DNA of 64,000 nt, taken from Bacteroidetes bacterium UBA2664 (GTDB taxonomy: Bacteria; Bacteroidota; Rhodothermia; Balneolales; Balneolaceae). Below are positions 26,473 to 34,754 of this stretch, one piece after another. The notes under the pieces were generated by a model. The model saw only the letters and a list, made by a program, of their open reading frames with translations. It made no database searches and was not told where the DNA came from. The stretch is taken from assembly GCA_002359315.1 (NCBI GenBank), contig DEMS01000024.1, positions 1 through 64,000 of the forward strand. The letters are read 5' to 3'. How positions within the stretch are numbered: position 1 is the stretch's first letter; each line of letters begins with the position of its first letter. A program made the position numbers and the translations under genes.

Positions 26473-27801
26473 ATGAAAAAAACAGATAAACTATTTAACG
26501 GATCACTATCAAGACGACAGTTTGTGAAAAATTCAGCATACACGGCAGGTGGAGGATTGCTTTTAGGATCGCTTCCAATTGGATCAACAGCATACGCGGC
26601 AGGGAGTGACACGCTTAAGGTTGCGTTAGTAGGGTGTGGCGGACGAGGCTCAGGGGCTGCAAATCAAGCATTGATTGCTGATGAAGGAGTACAATTAGTG
26701 GCAATGGCCGATGCCTTCAGAGATCGGCTCGATGAATGTTATAGCAATTTACAGAACAGATGGGGTGATTCCGACAGATTAGATGTGCCGGAAGAGAGAA
26801 AATTTGTGGGTTTTAATTCGTATAAAGATGCAATTGCAGAAGCGGATGTCGTCATTTTGACGACACCCCCTGCATTTCGGCCAAAACATTTTGAAGCAGC
26901 TATTGAAGCAGGAAAACATGTATTTATGGAAAAACCTGTGGCTACCGATGCACCGGGAATCAGAAGCGTTTTGGAAACAGGCAGATTGGCAAAAGAGAAA
27001 AATTTAAATGTTGTGGTTGGCCTCCAGCGGCGCTATCAGGAGATCTATCTGGAAATGGTTAAAAGAGTTAGAGATAATGCGTTAGGTAAATTGATATCCG
27101 GACAAGTGTATTGGAATGATGGCGGGGTTTGGGTAAAAGAGCGTCAGCCGGATCAGAATGAGATGGAGTATCAGATGAGAAACTGGTACTACTTCAACTG
27201 GTTGTGCGGTGATCACATTGTTGAGCAACATATTCATAACATCGATGTTGCAAACTGGTTTATCGATGCCTATCCGATATCAGCTCAAGGTATGGGTGGA
27301 CGGGAAGTGCGTACCGGGAAGGATCACGGGCAGATTTTTGATCATCACTTTGTAGAGTTTACGTACCCGGAAGGTCAGGTGATCGCAAGTCAGTGCAGGC
27401 ATATTCCGAATACGTTCCGAAGAGTAGATGAGTTTTTCCAGTTTGCAGAGGGTGAAGTACATGCCGGCGGTGGTGTCATGACCGATTGGTCGGGGAATGA
27501 GCTCTATGTTCATAACGCTATGAACGATCCGAATCCATATCAAGTAGAACATGATGTTCTTTTTGCCGCAATTCGAAATGGAAACAGAGTGGATGACACT
27601 GAAATTGGAGCAAAAGCTACAATGTCAGCAATCATGGGTCGAATGGCCACATATTCCGGACAAGTAATAACCTGGGAAGATGCCATGAATTCTGAAAAAA
27701 TACTGGTACCCGACGATCTGGATTGGGATGTAAATCCACCGGTTATGCCGGATGAGAATGGCAATTATCCGGTACCGGTACCGGGAGTCTATGAAATATA
27801 G
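26473..27801 (+). CDS. Tat-exported Gfo/Idh/MocA family oxidoreductase
   Basis: An NAD(P)-dependent sugar or cyclitol dehydrogenase-type protein. The N-terminus is a Tat-like signal, SRRQFVKNS followed by GGGLLLGSLPIG (residues about 13-40), so export of the folded enzyme is expected. The Rossmann motif is VALVGCGGRGSGAA (about 52-65), and EKPVATDAPG (about 155-164) carries the family EKP motif. The length of 442 aa matches exported members common in Bacteroidota. Substrate unknown; a sugar in polysaccharide breakdown is plausible. A terminator follows. A second Tat-signal sugar enzyme lies at 28728, so both may work on related substrates (inference). Confidence 0.88.
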   Translation: MKKTDKLFNGSLSRRQFVKNSAYTAGGGLLLGSLPIGSTAYAAGSDTLKVALVGCGGRGSGAANQALIADEGVQLVAMADAFRDRLDECYSNLQNRWGDSDRLDVPEERKFVGFNSYKDAIAEADVVILTTPPAFRPKHFEAAIEAGKHVFMEKPVATDAPGIRSVLETGRLAKEKNLNVVVGLQRRYQEIYLEMVKRVRDNALGKLISGQVYWNDGGVWVKERQPDQNEMEYQMRNWYYFNWLCGDHIVEQHIHNIDVANWFIDAYPISAQGMGGREVRTGKDHGQIFDHHFVEFTYPEGQVIASQCRHIPNTFRRVDEFFQFAEGEVHAGGGVMTDWSGNELYVHNAMNDPNPYQVEHDVLFAAIRNGNRVDDTEIGAKATMSAIMGRMATYSGQVITWEDAMNSEKILVPDDLDWDVNPPVMPDENGNYPVPVPGVYEI

Positions 27802-27861
27802 ATTTTAGCTGATCAACGGATGCTGAGATTTTTCTGAAGGTATCCAATCCGGGGATATTTG

Positions 27862-27900
27862 AAACTCTCCTGCAAATGAATAGCGGGAGAGTTTTTTTTT
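27862..27900 (+). terminator. Rho-independent terminator of the Gfo/Idh/MocA gene
   Basis: AAACTCTCC (27862-27870) is complementary to GGAGAGTTT (27886-27894), with a loop of 15 bases, and the right arm runs into a T tract ending at 27900. It lies about 60 bases after the stop. Confidence 0.85.
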
Positions 27901-28041
27901 GACCATGCTCATTTTTCTTGTCGAATCACCCTTGAATTAAAATCAAATGTAAAAATAGTTAACAGTATTCAAGCCTGAGGGAAATTTAACTTACTTTGAA
28001 AATTCAATAAAATGACAGTTTAAACCATAAAAACCCCCGAA

Positions 28042-28470
28042 ATGAGCATATTTAAGAAATTAAATTCGAGCAAATTAGATGAAATTATCAGCCCAAGTGT
28101 CGCAATTCTTCTACTGCGAATAGGAGCAGCATGTCTTATTATGACACATGGTATACCAAAACTAATGAGAATTCTGGATGGCAACTTCGGATTTGGGGAT
28201 CCATTGGGAATAGGTCCTGTAGCGTCACTATTATTAGTAACGTTTGCTGAAGCAATCTGTGCTTTTTTTGTATTGATAGGCTTATGGACACGCGTAGCAC
28301 TTATTCCTCTGATTATTAATATGGCAGTTATAGCATTTGTAGCACATGCCGATGATCCTTTTGGAGACAAAGAGAAAGGGCTTCTTTTTCTGGTTATGTT
28401 CATTACACTGTTTTTCACCGGTGCCGGCAAATATTCTCTTGACAGTGTATTCAATAAAAAATCGAAATAA
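28042..28470 (+). CDS. DoxX family membrane protein
   Basis: A 142-aa membrane protein with four hydrophobic segments and the DoxX-type opening LLLRIGAACLIMTHGIPKLM (residues about 22-41), then FAEAICAFFVLIGLWTRVA (about 70-88) and a final segment GLLFLVMFITLFFTGAGKYSLD. DoxX/DoxD relatives are tied to quinone or thiol redox reactions at the membrane, but most are uncharacterised. It stands between two Tat-signal sugar-metabolism genes, with about 240 bases in front and 257 behind, so it is probably monocistronic. Function cannot be narrowed further. Confidence 0.85.
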   Translation: MSIFKKLNSSKLDEIISPSVAILLLRIGAACLIMTHGIPKLMRILDGNFGFGDPLGIGPVASLLLVTFAEAICAFFVLIGLWTRVALIPLIINMAVIAFVAHADDPFGDKEKGLLFLVMFITLFFTGAGKYSLDSVFNKKSK

Positions 28471-28727
28471 CTTCTGATGTAGTTTTCAAATAACGAAGGC
28501 ATTTTGGCCAATTTGTAAGACTGTTTTAGAATAGCTGATAAAATGTTATAGCCTGGATCTGCAGCATTGTAGTATTGCTTTGAGAACTTTTAAAATGTAT
28601 CCCTTCAAAGGTTCATTGAAATTCTCTTGTAAGACTATTTGTCGGAGACTTTTTATATTCATACGAAATGTATTAGACTTATTTACTCATTTAAATGGCT
28701 GTTCAAATCAGAAATTTGGGGTGATAT

Positions 28728-29666
28728 ATGAAAAGAAGAGAGTTTATAAAAAAAAGCAGTTCAGGTTTTGCAGGGTTAGCGATAGGTTCAACATTATTGA
28801 ATACCGGGAAAAGTGTTGGGGCGAATCATTCAAGAGGGAATCCCTCAAACCTTAAAAAGGGATATATGTTGGGTACTTTTCCTAATAGAGAGGGTTACCC
28901 CATATTAGAACAGTTTTCAATGTTGCGTAATGCGGGATTTCATGGAGTGGAACCTAATAGTGGCCTGGATCGAAGCGAAATACTTGAAGCCAAGGATGCA
29001 ACCGGTTTGGAGATCCCCAGTATTGTTGTAGCAACCCATTGGAGTAATCCGCTCTCCAGTCCTGATGAACGGGTGCGCCAAACAGGGGTCAATGGATTAA
29101 TTACTGCACTGGAAGATGCAGACACGTATGGTGCAAGCTGTGTGCTTTTGGTTCCCGGAGTGGTTAATGAGTCGGTTTCTTATGAAGACGCCTATCGCAG
29201 GTCTCAGGATGAAATTCGGAAAGTGATTCCACTGGCTGAGGAACTGGGTGTTACCATCGCAATAGAAAATGTGTGGAATCAATTTTTACTGAGTCCGATG
29301 GAAGCAGCCGGATATGTTGATGATTTTGAATCAGAAAATGTAGGATGGTATATGGATGTCGGTAATATCATGACCTATGGATTCCCTCAGCAGTGGATAC
29401 GGATTTTAGGAAAACGAATTGCAATGGTTCATATCAAAGAGTACAGCATGCAGAAGCGGAATGAGGAGGGGCCATGGGCAGGATTTAGGGTAAATTATCT
29501 GGAAGGGGATAGCCCCTGGGGGGAGATTATGCAAGCCCTTCGTGATATCGGATACAGTGGGGAATACGGAATTGCAGAACCGGCGTATCGTGATCCGGAT
29601 TTAAATCATGAAAAATGGCTGCAAGAGTTTGTATCCGACAGAATGGACACAATTTTCAACATGTAA
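28728..29666 (+). CDS. Tat-exported sugar phosphate isomerase/epimerase family protein
   Basis: A xylose-isomerase-like TIM-barrel protein of 312 aa. The N-terminal KRREFIKKSSSGFAGLAIGS is a Tat-type signal. Barrel segments with likely metal ligands include TIAIENVWNQ (Glu near 185), GWYMDVGNIM (Asp near 210), MVHIKEY (His near 238) and GIAEPAYRD (Glu near 285). The enzyme probably isomerises or epimerises a free sugar or inositol derivative outside the cytoplasm. The 257-base gap before it holds an unexplained 14-base direct repeat. The gene ends 46 bases before the gamma-glutamyltransferase gene, so a shared transcript is possible. Confidence 0.85.
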   Translation: MKRREFIKKSSSGFAGLAIGSTLLNTGKSVGANHSRGNPSNLKKGYMLGTFPNREGYPILEQFSMLRNAGFHGVEPNSGLDRSEILEAKDATGLEIPSIVVATHWSNPLSSPDERVRQTGVNGLITALEDADTYGASCVLLVPGVVNESVSYEDAYRRSQDEIRKVIPLAEELGVTIAIENVWNQFLLSPMEAAGYVDDFESENVGWYMDVGNIMTYGFPQQWIRILGKRIAMVHIKEYSMQKRNEEGPWAGFRVNYLEGDSPWGEIMQALRDIGYSGEYGIAEPAYRDPDLNHEKWLQEFVSDRMDTIFNM

Positions 29667-29712
29667 CCGATGGTTGCAATTTTCATCTTAATCAAACATA
29701 AAAACGGTTTTA

Positions 29713-31395
29713 ATGATTAGATTTATCATATTACTTACTTCACTGTTAATTCTATCCATTTGCACATCTCAGGCTCAGGACCGGCTATCCGGAGAACCTT
29801 TTTCGACGCGTTCTGAGGTGATTGCTAAAAATGGCATGGCTGCCACAAATCATCCGCTCGCGAGTCAGATTGCTGTGGAAGTATTAAAAAAAGGGGGCAG
29901 TGCGGTTGATGCAGCGATAGCAGCAAATGTGTTTTTGGGTCTTTCAGATCCCCATATGAATGGAATGGGTGGTGATCTGTTTGCCATTATTTGGAGTGCA
30001 GAAGATCAAAAATTATATGGCCTGAATGCAAGCGGAAAGTCGGCTCAGTCCCTGTCGCGGGATGATTTGATCTCAATGGGAATGAGTCATATCCATGCAT
30101 CGAGTCCGCACGCAGTTACGGTGCCGGGTGCTGTGGATGGATGGTATCAAATGCACGAAAGATTTGGAATTCTTGATTTTGCAGAGCTGTTGAAACCTAC
30201 GATAGATTATGCCAGGGAGGGTATCGCAACCCACGCAGAATCAGCAGATATTCAGGTTTATCTGGATCGCGACCTGATACAATCATATGGCCTTCCGGAT
30301 GATTTTGAGTGGGGTGATTTAGAGTATTTCAGCTCACTCTACATGAAAGATGGACGATTTCCCGTGAAAGGAGAATTGTTCAGGAATCCTGATCTTGCAA
30401 ATACCCTTGAAAAACTGGCTGAAGGTGGGAGAGATGTTTTTTATGAGGGTGAAGTCGGTGAAGCCATGGTCAATCATCTACAATCACTGGGCAGCCGCCT
30501 AACTTTGGAAGATTTTGCAAATCATAGTTCAGAATGGGTAGAACCGCTCTCGACGAACTACAGAGGGTATGATGTTTGGCAAATTCCACCTCCTACACAA
30601 GGAATGTCTGTTTTACAGATGCTTAACATTCTGGAGGGAGTTGAGTTATCTGAGTATGGTTTTGGCAGCCCTGAACATGTACACTATTTCACAGAAGCCA
30701 AAAAACTGGCTTATGCTGATCTTAGAACGTACTATGGAGATCCTGAATTCAATGATTTGCCAATTGAAACACTTCTTTCAAAAGAGTATGCGGATGAGCG
30801 CAGAGAATTAATACGGGATGATTGGTCACAGGAGTATGGGCCGGGTTTGGATACAGAAGCACATACGATTTATCTGACGGTAGCTGATAAAGAGGGGAAT
30901 ATCGTGTCGCTGATTCAGAGCAATTCGTGGTTATTTGGGTCACTGATCGCACCACCGGGCCTTGGATTTGTCCTTCAAAACCGAGGAAGTGGATTTACCC
31001 TTGAAGAGGGTCATGTGAACAGTTTCGAAGCCGGGAAAAGGCCTTTTCATACGATTATACCTGCGTTTATCACCAAAGATGGAAAACCCTATGCGAGTTT
31101 TGGCCTCACCGGTGGGGATATGCAGCCGCAAGGCCATGTTCAGATCGTGATGAATCTGATCGATTTTGGTATGAATATTCAGGAGGCGAGTGATGCTCCG
31201 AGAATTCGACACGGTGGTGCTGTAGAATTGGAGTCAGGTTTCTCGTATGAAACCGTTCGGAATTTAATGGTAAAGGGTCATGATGTGATGTATGGCTTTG
31301 AGCGGTTTGGAGGTTTTCAGGGGATTCTGTTTGATGGGGTATTTTATTATGGGGGATCCGATCATCGAAAAGATGGCCAGGCTGCAGGGTATTAG
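29713..31395 (+). CDS. Gamma-glutamyltransferase family protein (YwrD-like)
   Basis: An Ntn-hydrolase of the gamma-glutamyltranspeptidase family, made as a proenzyme that cleaves itself. A signal peptide covers residues about 1-22 (ending TSQAQD). The large-subunit signature GGSAVDAAIAANVFLGLSDPH.MNGMGGD begins near residue 60. The nucleophile is Thr385 in HTIYLTVADKEGN; the classical TTH triplet is TIY here, as in YwrD-type members. The last strong motif is FGLTGGDMQPQGHVQ. It should act in the periplasm on gamma-glutamyl compounds such as glutathione. Cephalosporin or glutaryl acylase activity is a possible alternative. The length of 560 aa fits. Confidence 0.88.
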   Translation: MIRFIILLTSLLILSICTSQAQDRLSGEPFSTRSEVIAKNGMAATNHPLASQIAVEVLKKGGSAVDAAIAANVFLGLSDPHMNGMGGDLFAIIWSAEDQKLYGLNASGKSAQSLSRDDLISMGMSHIHASSPHAVTVPGAVDGWYQMHERFGILDFAELLKPTIDYAREGIATHAESADIQVYLDRDLIQSYGLPDDFEWGDLEYFSSLYMKDGRFPVKGELFRNPDLANTLEKLAEGGRDVFYEGEVGEAMVNHLQSLGSRLTLEDFANHSSEWVEPLSTNYRGYDVWQIPPPTQGMSVLQMLNILEGVELSEYGFGSPEHVHYFTEAKKLAYADLRTYYGDPEFNDLPIETLLSKEYADERRELIRDDWSQEYGPGLDTEAHTIYLTVADKEGNIVSLIQSNSWLFGSLIAPPGLGFVLQNRGSGFTLEEGHVNSFEAGKRPFHTIIPAFITKDGKPYASFGLTGGDMQPQGHVQIVMNLIDFGMNIQEASDAPRIRHGGAVELESGFSYETVRNLMVKGHDVMYGFERFGGFQGILFDGVFYYGGSDHRKDGQAAGY

Positions 31396-31524
31396 AATTT
31401 TCCGGTATACAGAAGATCTGTAACTGAGTGATATTTTCTAATTTGAAAGAAGATTCTACAATCCAACTCTGTCAGTTTTTTTGTATTTTTTGCGTGATTA
31501 AAGAGTTCATTTCATAAAACGTGT

Positions 31525-32715
31525 ATGTATTCAAAATTAAAGAGTGATTTGAGTGAAGAGTTGGCTCAAATCAAGAAAGACGGGCTATATAAGGAAGAGC
31601 GAATCATCACAACACCTCAGGGTGCTGTAATCAAAACAACAAAAGGGGATGAGGTTATCAACTTTTGTGCAAATAACTATTTGGGTCTGTCATCCCATCC
31701 GAGAGTGATTGAAGCTGCCAAAAAGACGATCGACAGATTTGGTTATGGAATGTCGTCCGTTCGTTTTATTTGCGGGACACAGACGATTCATAAAGAACTG
31801 GAATCCAAACTGTCGGAATTTTTGGGTACAGAGGATACCATCCTATACGCCGCTGCATTTGATGCCAACGGCGGAGTTTTTGAACCGCTATTTGGAAAAG
31901 AGGATGCCATTATATCTGATCAACTGAATCATGCATCCATTATTGATGGTGTACGATTGTGTAAAGCTCAGCGCTATGTTTACAAGCATAACGATATGGC
32001 GGATCTGGAAGAAAAACTGAAGGAAGCATCCGGTGCAAGAACCCGGGTAATTGCAACCGATGGAGTATTTTCAATGGACGGTACGATTGCTCAGCTGGAT
32101 AAAATCTGTGATTTAGCAGATAAATATGATTCATTGGTGATGATCGATGAGTGTCACTCAACCGGATTTGTCGGTAAAACAGGTCGTGGCGTACATGAGT
32201 ACAGAGATGTGATGGGCCGGGTGGATATCATCACCGGAACACTTGGAAAAGCCCTCGGTGGAGCTTCCGGCGGATTCACCTCTGCTCATCAGGAGATTAT
32301 TGATATGCTTCGCCAGCGTTCGAGACCGTATTTGTTTTCGAATACATTGGCCCCATCAATTACCGGAGCATCGATTGAGGTTTTAAAGTTGCTGAGTGAA
32401 ACAACTGAACTAAGAGATAAATTAGAATCCAATACACACTATTTCAGGAAAAAAATGAGTGCTGCCGGTTTTGATATCAAACCGGGCGAACACGCGATTG
32501 TGCCGGTGATGCTCTATGATGCAAAAACATCGCAACTTTTTGCGGAGAAATTACTTGAAAAGGGAATCTATGTGATTGGATTTTATTATCCGGTGGTCCC
32601 GAAAGGGGAGGCGAGAATCAGGGTTCAGCTCTCCGCTGTTCATGAAAAAGAGCATTTGGACAAGGCTATTGAAGCATTTAGTGTGGTAGGCAAAGAGTTG
32701 GGTGTGATAAAGTAA
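31525..32715 (+). CDS. kbl: Glycine C-acetyltransferase (2-amino-3-ketobutyrate CoA ligase)
   Basis: A fold-type I PLP enzyme of the alpha-oxoamine synthase family. It splits 2-amino-3-ketobutyrate with CoA into glycine and acetyl-CoA. The PLP lysine is K242 in GTLGKALGGASGG; other marks are INFCANNYLGLSSHP (residues about 48-62), SSVRFICGTQ (about 77-86) and MIDECHSTGFVGKTGRG (about 208-224). The length of 396 aa matches Kbl. The next gene, 31 bases downstream, encodes the threonine dehydrogenase that makes its substrate, which settles the choice over KAS-type relatives such as BioF or serine palmitoyltransferase. Confidence 0.94.
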   Translation: MYSKLKSDLSEELAQIKKDGLYKEERIITTPQGAVIKTTKGDEVINFCANNYLGLSSHPRVIEAAKKTIDRFGYGMSSVRFICGTQTIHKELESKLSEFLGTEDTILYAAAFDANGGVFEPLFGKEDAIISDQLNHASIIDGVRLCKAQRYVYKHNDMADLEEKLKEASGARTRVIATDGVFSMDGTIAQLDKICDLADKYDSLVMIDECHSTGFVGKTGRGVHEYRDVMGRVDIITGTLGKALGGASGGFTSAHQEIIDMLRQRSRPYLFSNTLAPSITGASIEVLKLLSETTELRDKLESNTHYFRKKMSAAGFDIKPGEHAIVPVMLYDAKTSQLFAEKLLEKGIYVIGFYYPVVPKGEARIRVQLSAVHEKEHLDKAIEAFSVVGKELGVIK

Positions 32716-32746
32716 GTTTAGAATTAATCGGAAAATTACCGGGCAG

Positions 32747-33697
32747 ATGAGTAAAATTTTAATAACTGGGGCGAATGGTCAATTGGGAAATGAATTGACT
32801 GCAGAGCTTCGCCGTATTTTTGGAAATGAAAATGTTGTTGGATCCGATATTAATGTTCCCGCACCGGGAACAGAATCCGGGCCTTTTGAAAAATTGGATG
32901 TATTGGATATCCATAGATATGAAGAAATCATTGATCGGTATCAAATTACTCAGATTTATCATTTGGCAGCCCTGTTATCAGCGAATGCAGAGAAAAATAT
33001 TGACTTGGCATGGAAGCTGAACATGGAGGGTTTATTGAACACATTGAATTTGGCAAATAAAAAGTCCCTTGAAAAAGTATTTTGGCCGAGTTCAATTGCT
33101 GTTTTTGGTCCGGATGCTCAAAAAAAGCGAACGCCCCAGCAGAGTGCCTGTAATCCAACTACAGTATATGGAATCACAAAATTAGCCGGTGAGCAGTGGT
33201 GCGCTTATTACTATAAAAAATTTGGCTTAGATGTTCGAAGTATTCGATATCCGGGATTGATTGGTTATAAATCTATGCCGGGAGGCGGGACGACAGATTA
33301 CGCTGTAGATATATATCATAAAGCTGTAGCCGGTGAGGCCTTTACCTGTTTTCTGGAAGAAGATAGTGCCCTGCCAATGATGTATATGAGTGACGCCGTG
33401 AAGGCGACAGTAGAGCTGATGGAGGCACCTAAAGATAAGATTGCGATTCGAAGCAGTTATAATGTATCCGCAATCAGCTTTACGCCCGGTGAGATCGCAA
33501 GTTCAATTCAGAAAAATATACCCGATTTCAAAATTATTTATAAACCGGATTACAGGCAGGATATCGCTTCGAGTTGGCCCGACAGTATCAGTGATGAAGA
33601 GGCCAGAAGAGATTGGAAATGGAGTCCCGACTATGATTTGGACCGTATGACCAGCGAAATATTGCAAGAACTCCCCCGATTTTCAGAGAAGGTTTAG
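32747..33697 (+). CDS. SDR-type L-threonine 3-dehydrogenase
   Basis: An NAD-dependent extended short-chain dehydrogenase that oxidises threonine to 2-amino-3-ketobutyrate. The NAD motif ILITGANGQLGNEL is at residues about 4-17. The active site is Ser in WPSSIAVFG and the YxxxK of VYGITKLAGEQ (residues about 140-150). At 316 aa it matches the SDR-type TDH known from archaea, trypanosomes and Bacteroidota, not the zinc-dependent medium-chain Tdh of E. coli. It sits directly behind kbl, so the pair converts threonine to glycine and acetyl-CoA. A generic nucleotide-sugar epimerase is excluded mainly by this context. Confidence 0.88.
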   Translation: MSKILITGANGQLGNELTAELRRIFGNENVVGSDINVPAPGTESGPFEKLDVLDIHRYEEIIDRYQITQIYHLAALLSANAEKNIDLAWKLNMEGLLNTLNLANKKSLEKVFWPSSIAVFGPDAQKKRTPQQSACNPTTVYGITKLAGEQWCAYYYKKFGLDVRSIRYPGLIGYKSMPGGGTTDYAVDIYHKAVAGEAFTCFLEEDSALPMMYMSDAVKATVELMEAPKDKIAIRSSYNVSAISFTPGEIASSIQKNIPDFKIIYKPDYRQDIASSWPDSISDEEARRDWKWSPDYDLDRMTSEILQELPRFSEKV

Positions 33698-33712
33698 CAT
33701 CGTTTGATATGA

Positions 33713-34657
33713 TTACTGTTTTTTCTTTTTTTGTTCGATCATCCAGTTAACAAATAAAAACTCGATTGCCGCTGCCTCATACCCTTTCCAATGCTTGATA
33801 CATTGTTGAAATTTTTTCTCAGAAGTGTTGTTTGGGTCGATCCCATAACTTAATAGAATCCACTTTCTTAACCCTTTTTCTTCACCTTTTTGAGTGGTGC
33901 TTGGGAAAACGGCATCCGTTCGCTCTCTGAATAACATTAAATCTTGTGCTGAAGTAGGTCCGATTCCACGGACTCCGGATATTCTGTCGTAAAATTCTTG
34001 CGGGCCGGCATCATGATCCAAATAGTCCGGATCGATTTCATTTGAGAGGATGCTATGTGAAAGGCCAATAATATATTCACCTTTTCTTACGGTTGGCCCC
34101 AGCTTTCTGATTTGAGCCGGATCGGCGGCGGCTAACTGAATAGGTCGAGGCCAGGCCGGAATTCGTGTCCCACTGTGTTCTAAATGAGTTCCATATGTTT
34201 CCCGCACTTTATAGACCATTTTTTTGGCCGTGGGTTTATGTGATAATCTCATCTGGATGATTCGATTTACAATATCATCAAAGAGATTTGCCCTGGCCAT
34301 CCGTTTTAACCCATAAAATTCATTCATTTTAGGTGCCAAAACGGGATCCCCGGAAGCCTGATCATAAAATGTTCGTAAATCGATATTTGTACCTAATATT
34401 CTGGCCAATACAGAGTTTGCTTGTTGAATTTCGTCTTTAGATAACTTTTCAGGTGTTTCAACATGAAATTCCGGTTTTTCACTGTCTCCATTAAAAAAAA
34501 CAGTGAGTATCACGTCCCTGTCTTTAAGTGGAATAGGCCGTGTAAATCCCTCTTCGAAGATCTTTTCCGGATTATGTTCATGATCGAAGTAAGAATCAAT
34601 ATCCAGGCAGATAAACCAATCGTGTGGGGGAATAGATTTTATAGACCAGGAAGACAT
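33713..34657 (-). CDS. HhH-GPD family DNA glycosylase-like protein (AlkA-like)
   Basis: A 314-aa member of the endonuclease III/AlkA superfamily. The helical core spans residues about 120-300, with FDDIVNRIIQMRLS, the subdomain near LAAADPAQIRKLGPTVRKGEYI, and the helix-hairpin-helix GVRGIGPTSAQDLMLF near residue 235. In AlkA the hairpin is followed by VFLPDD, whose Asp is catalytic. Here the stretch reads VFPSTTQKGEEKGLRKW, with no Asp at the expected place. It may use another residue, bind damaged DNA without cutting, or be misaligned by eye. Length and fold suggest excision of alkylated bases. The gene converges on tdh with 15 bases between stops. Confidence 0.78.
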   Translation of the reverse strand: MSSWSIKSIPPHDWFICLDIDSYFDHEHNPEKIFEEGFTRPIPLKDRDVILTVFFNGDSEKPEFHVETPEKLSKDEIQQANSVLARILGTNIDLRTFYDQASGDPVLAPKMNEFYGLKRMARANLFDDIVNRIIQMRLSHKPTAKKMVYKVRETYGTHLEHSGTRIPAWPRPIQLAAADPAQIRKLGPTVRKGEYIIGLSHSILSNEIDPDYLDHDAGPQEFYDRISGVRGIGPTSAQDLMLFRERTDAVFPSTTQKGEEKGLRKWILLSYGIDPNNTSEKKFQQCIKHWKGYEAAAIEFLFVNWMIEQKKKKQ

Positions 34658-34754
34658 ATTTGGGTTCTGAAATGAATGTTATAAAATTAAAATTATGAAG
34701 TGAGATGAGTTTGAAATACTTCTGGAGAAGATTAGAATCAGATTTTAAGGGAAT

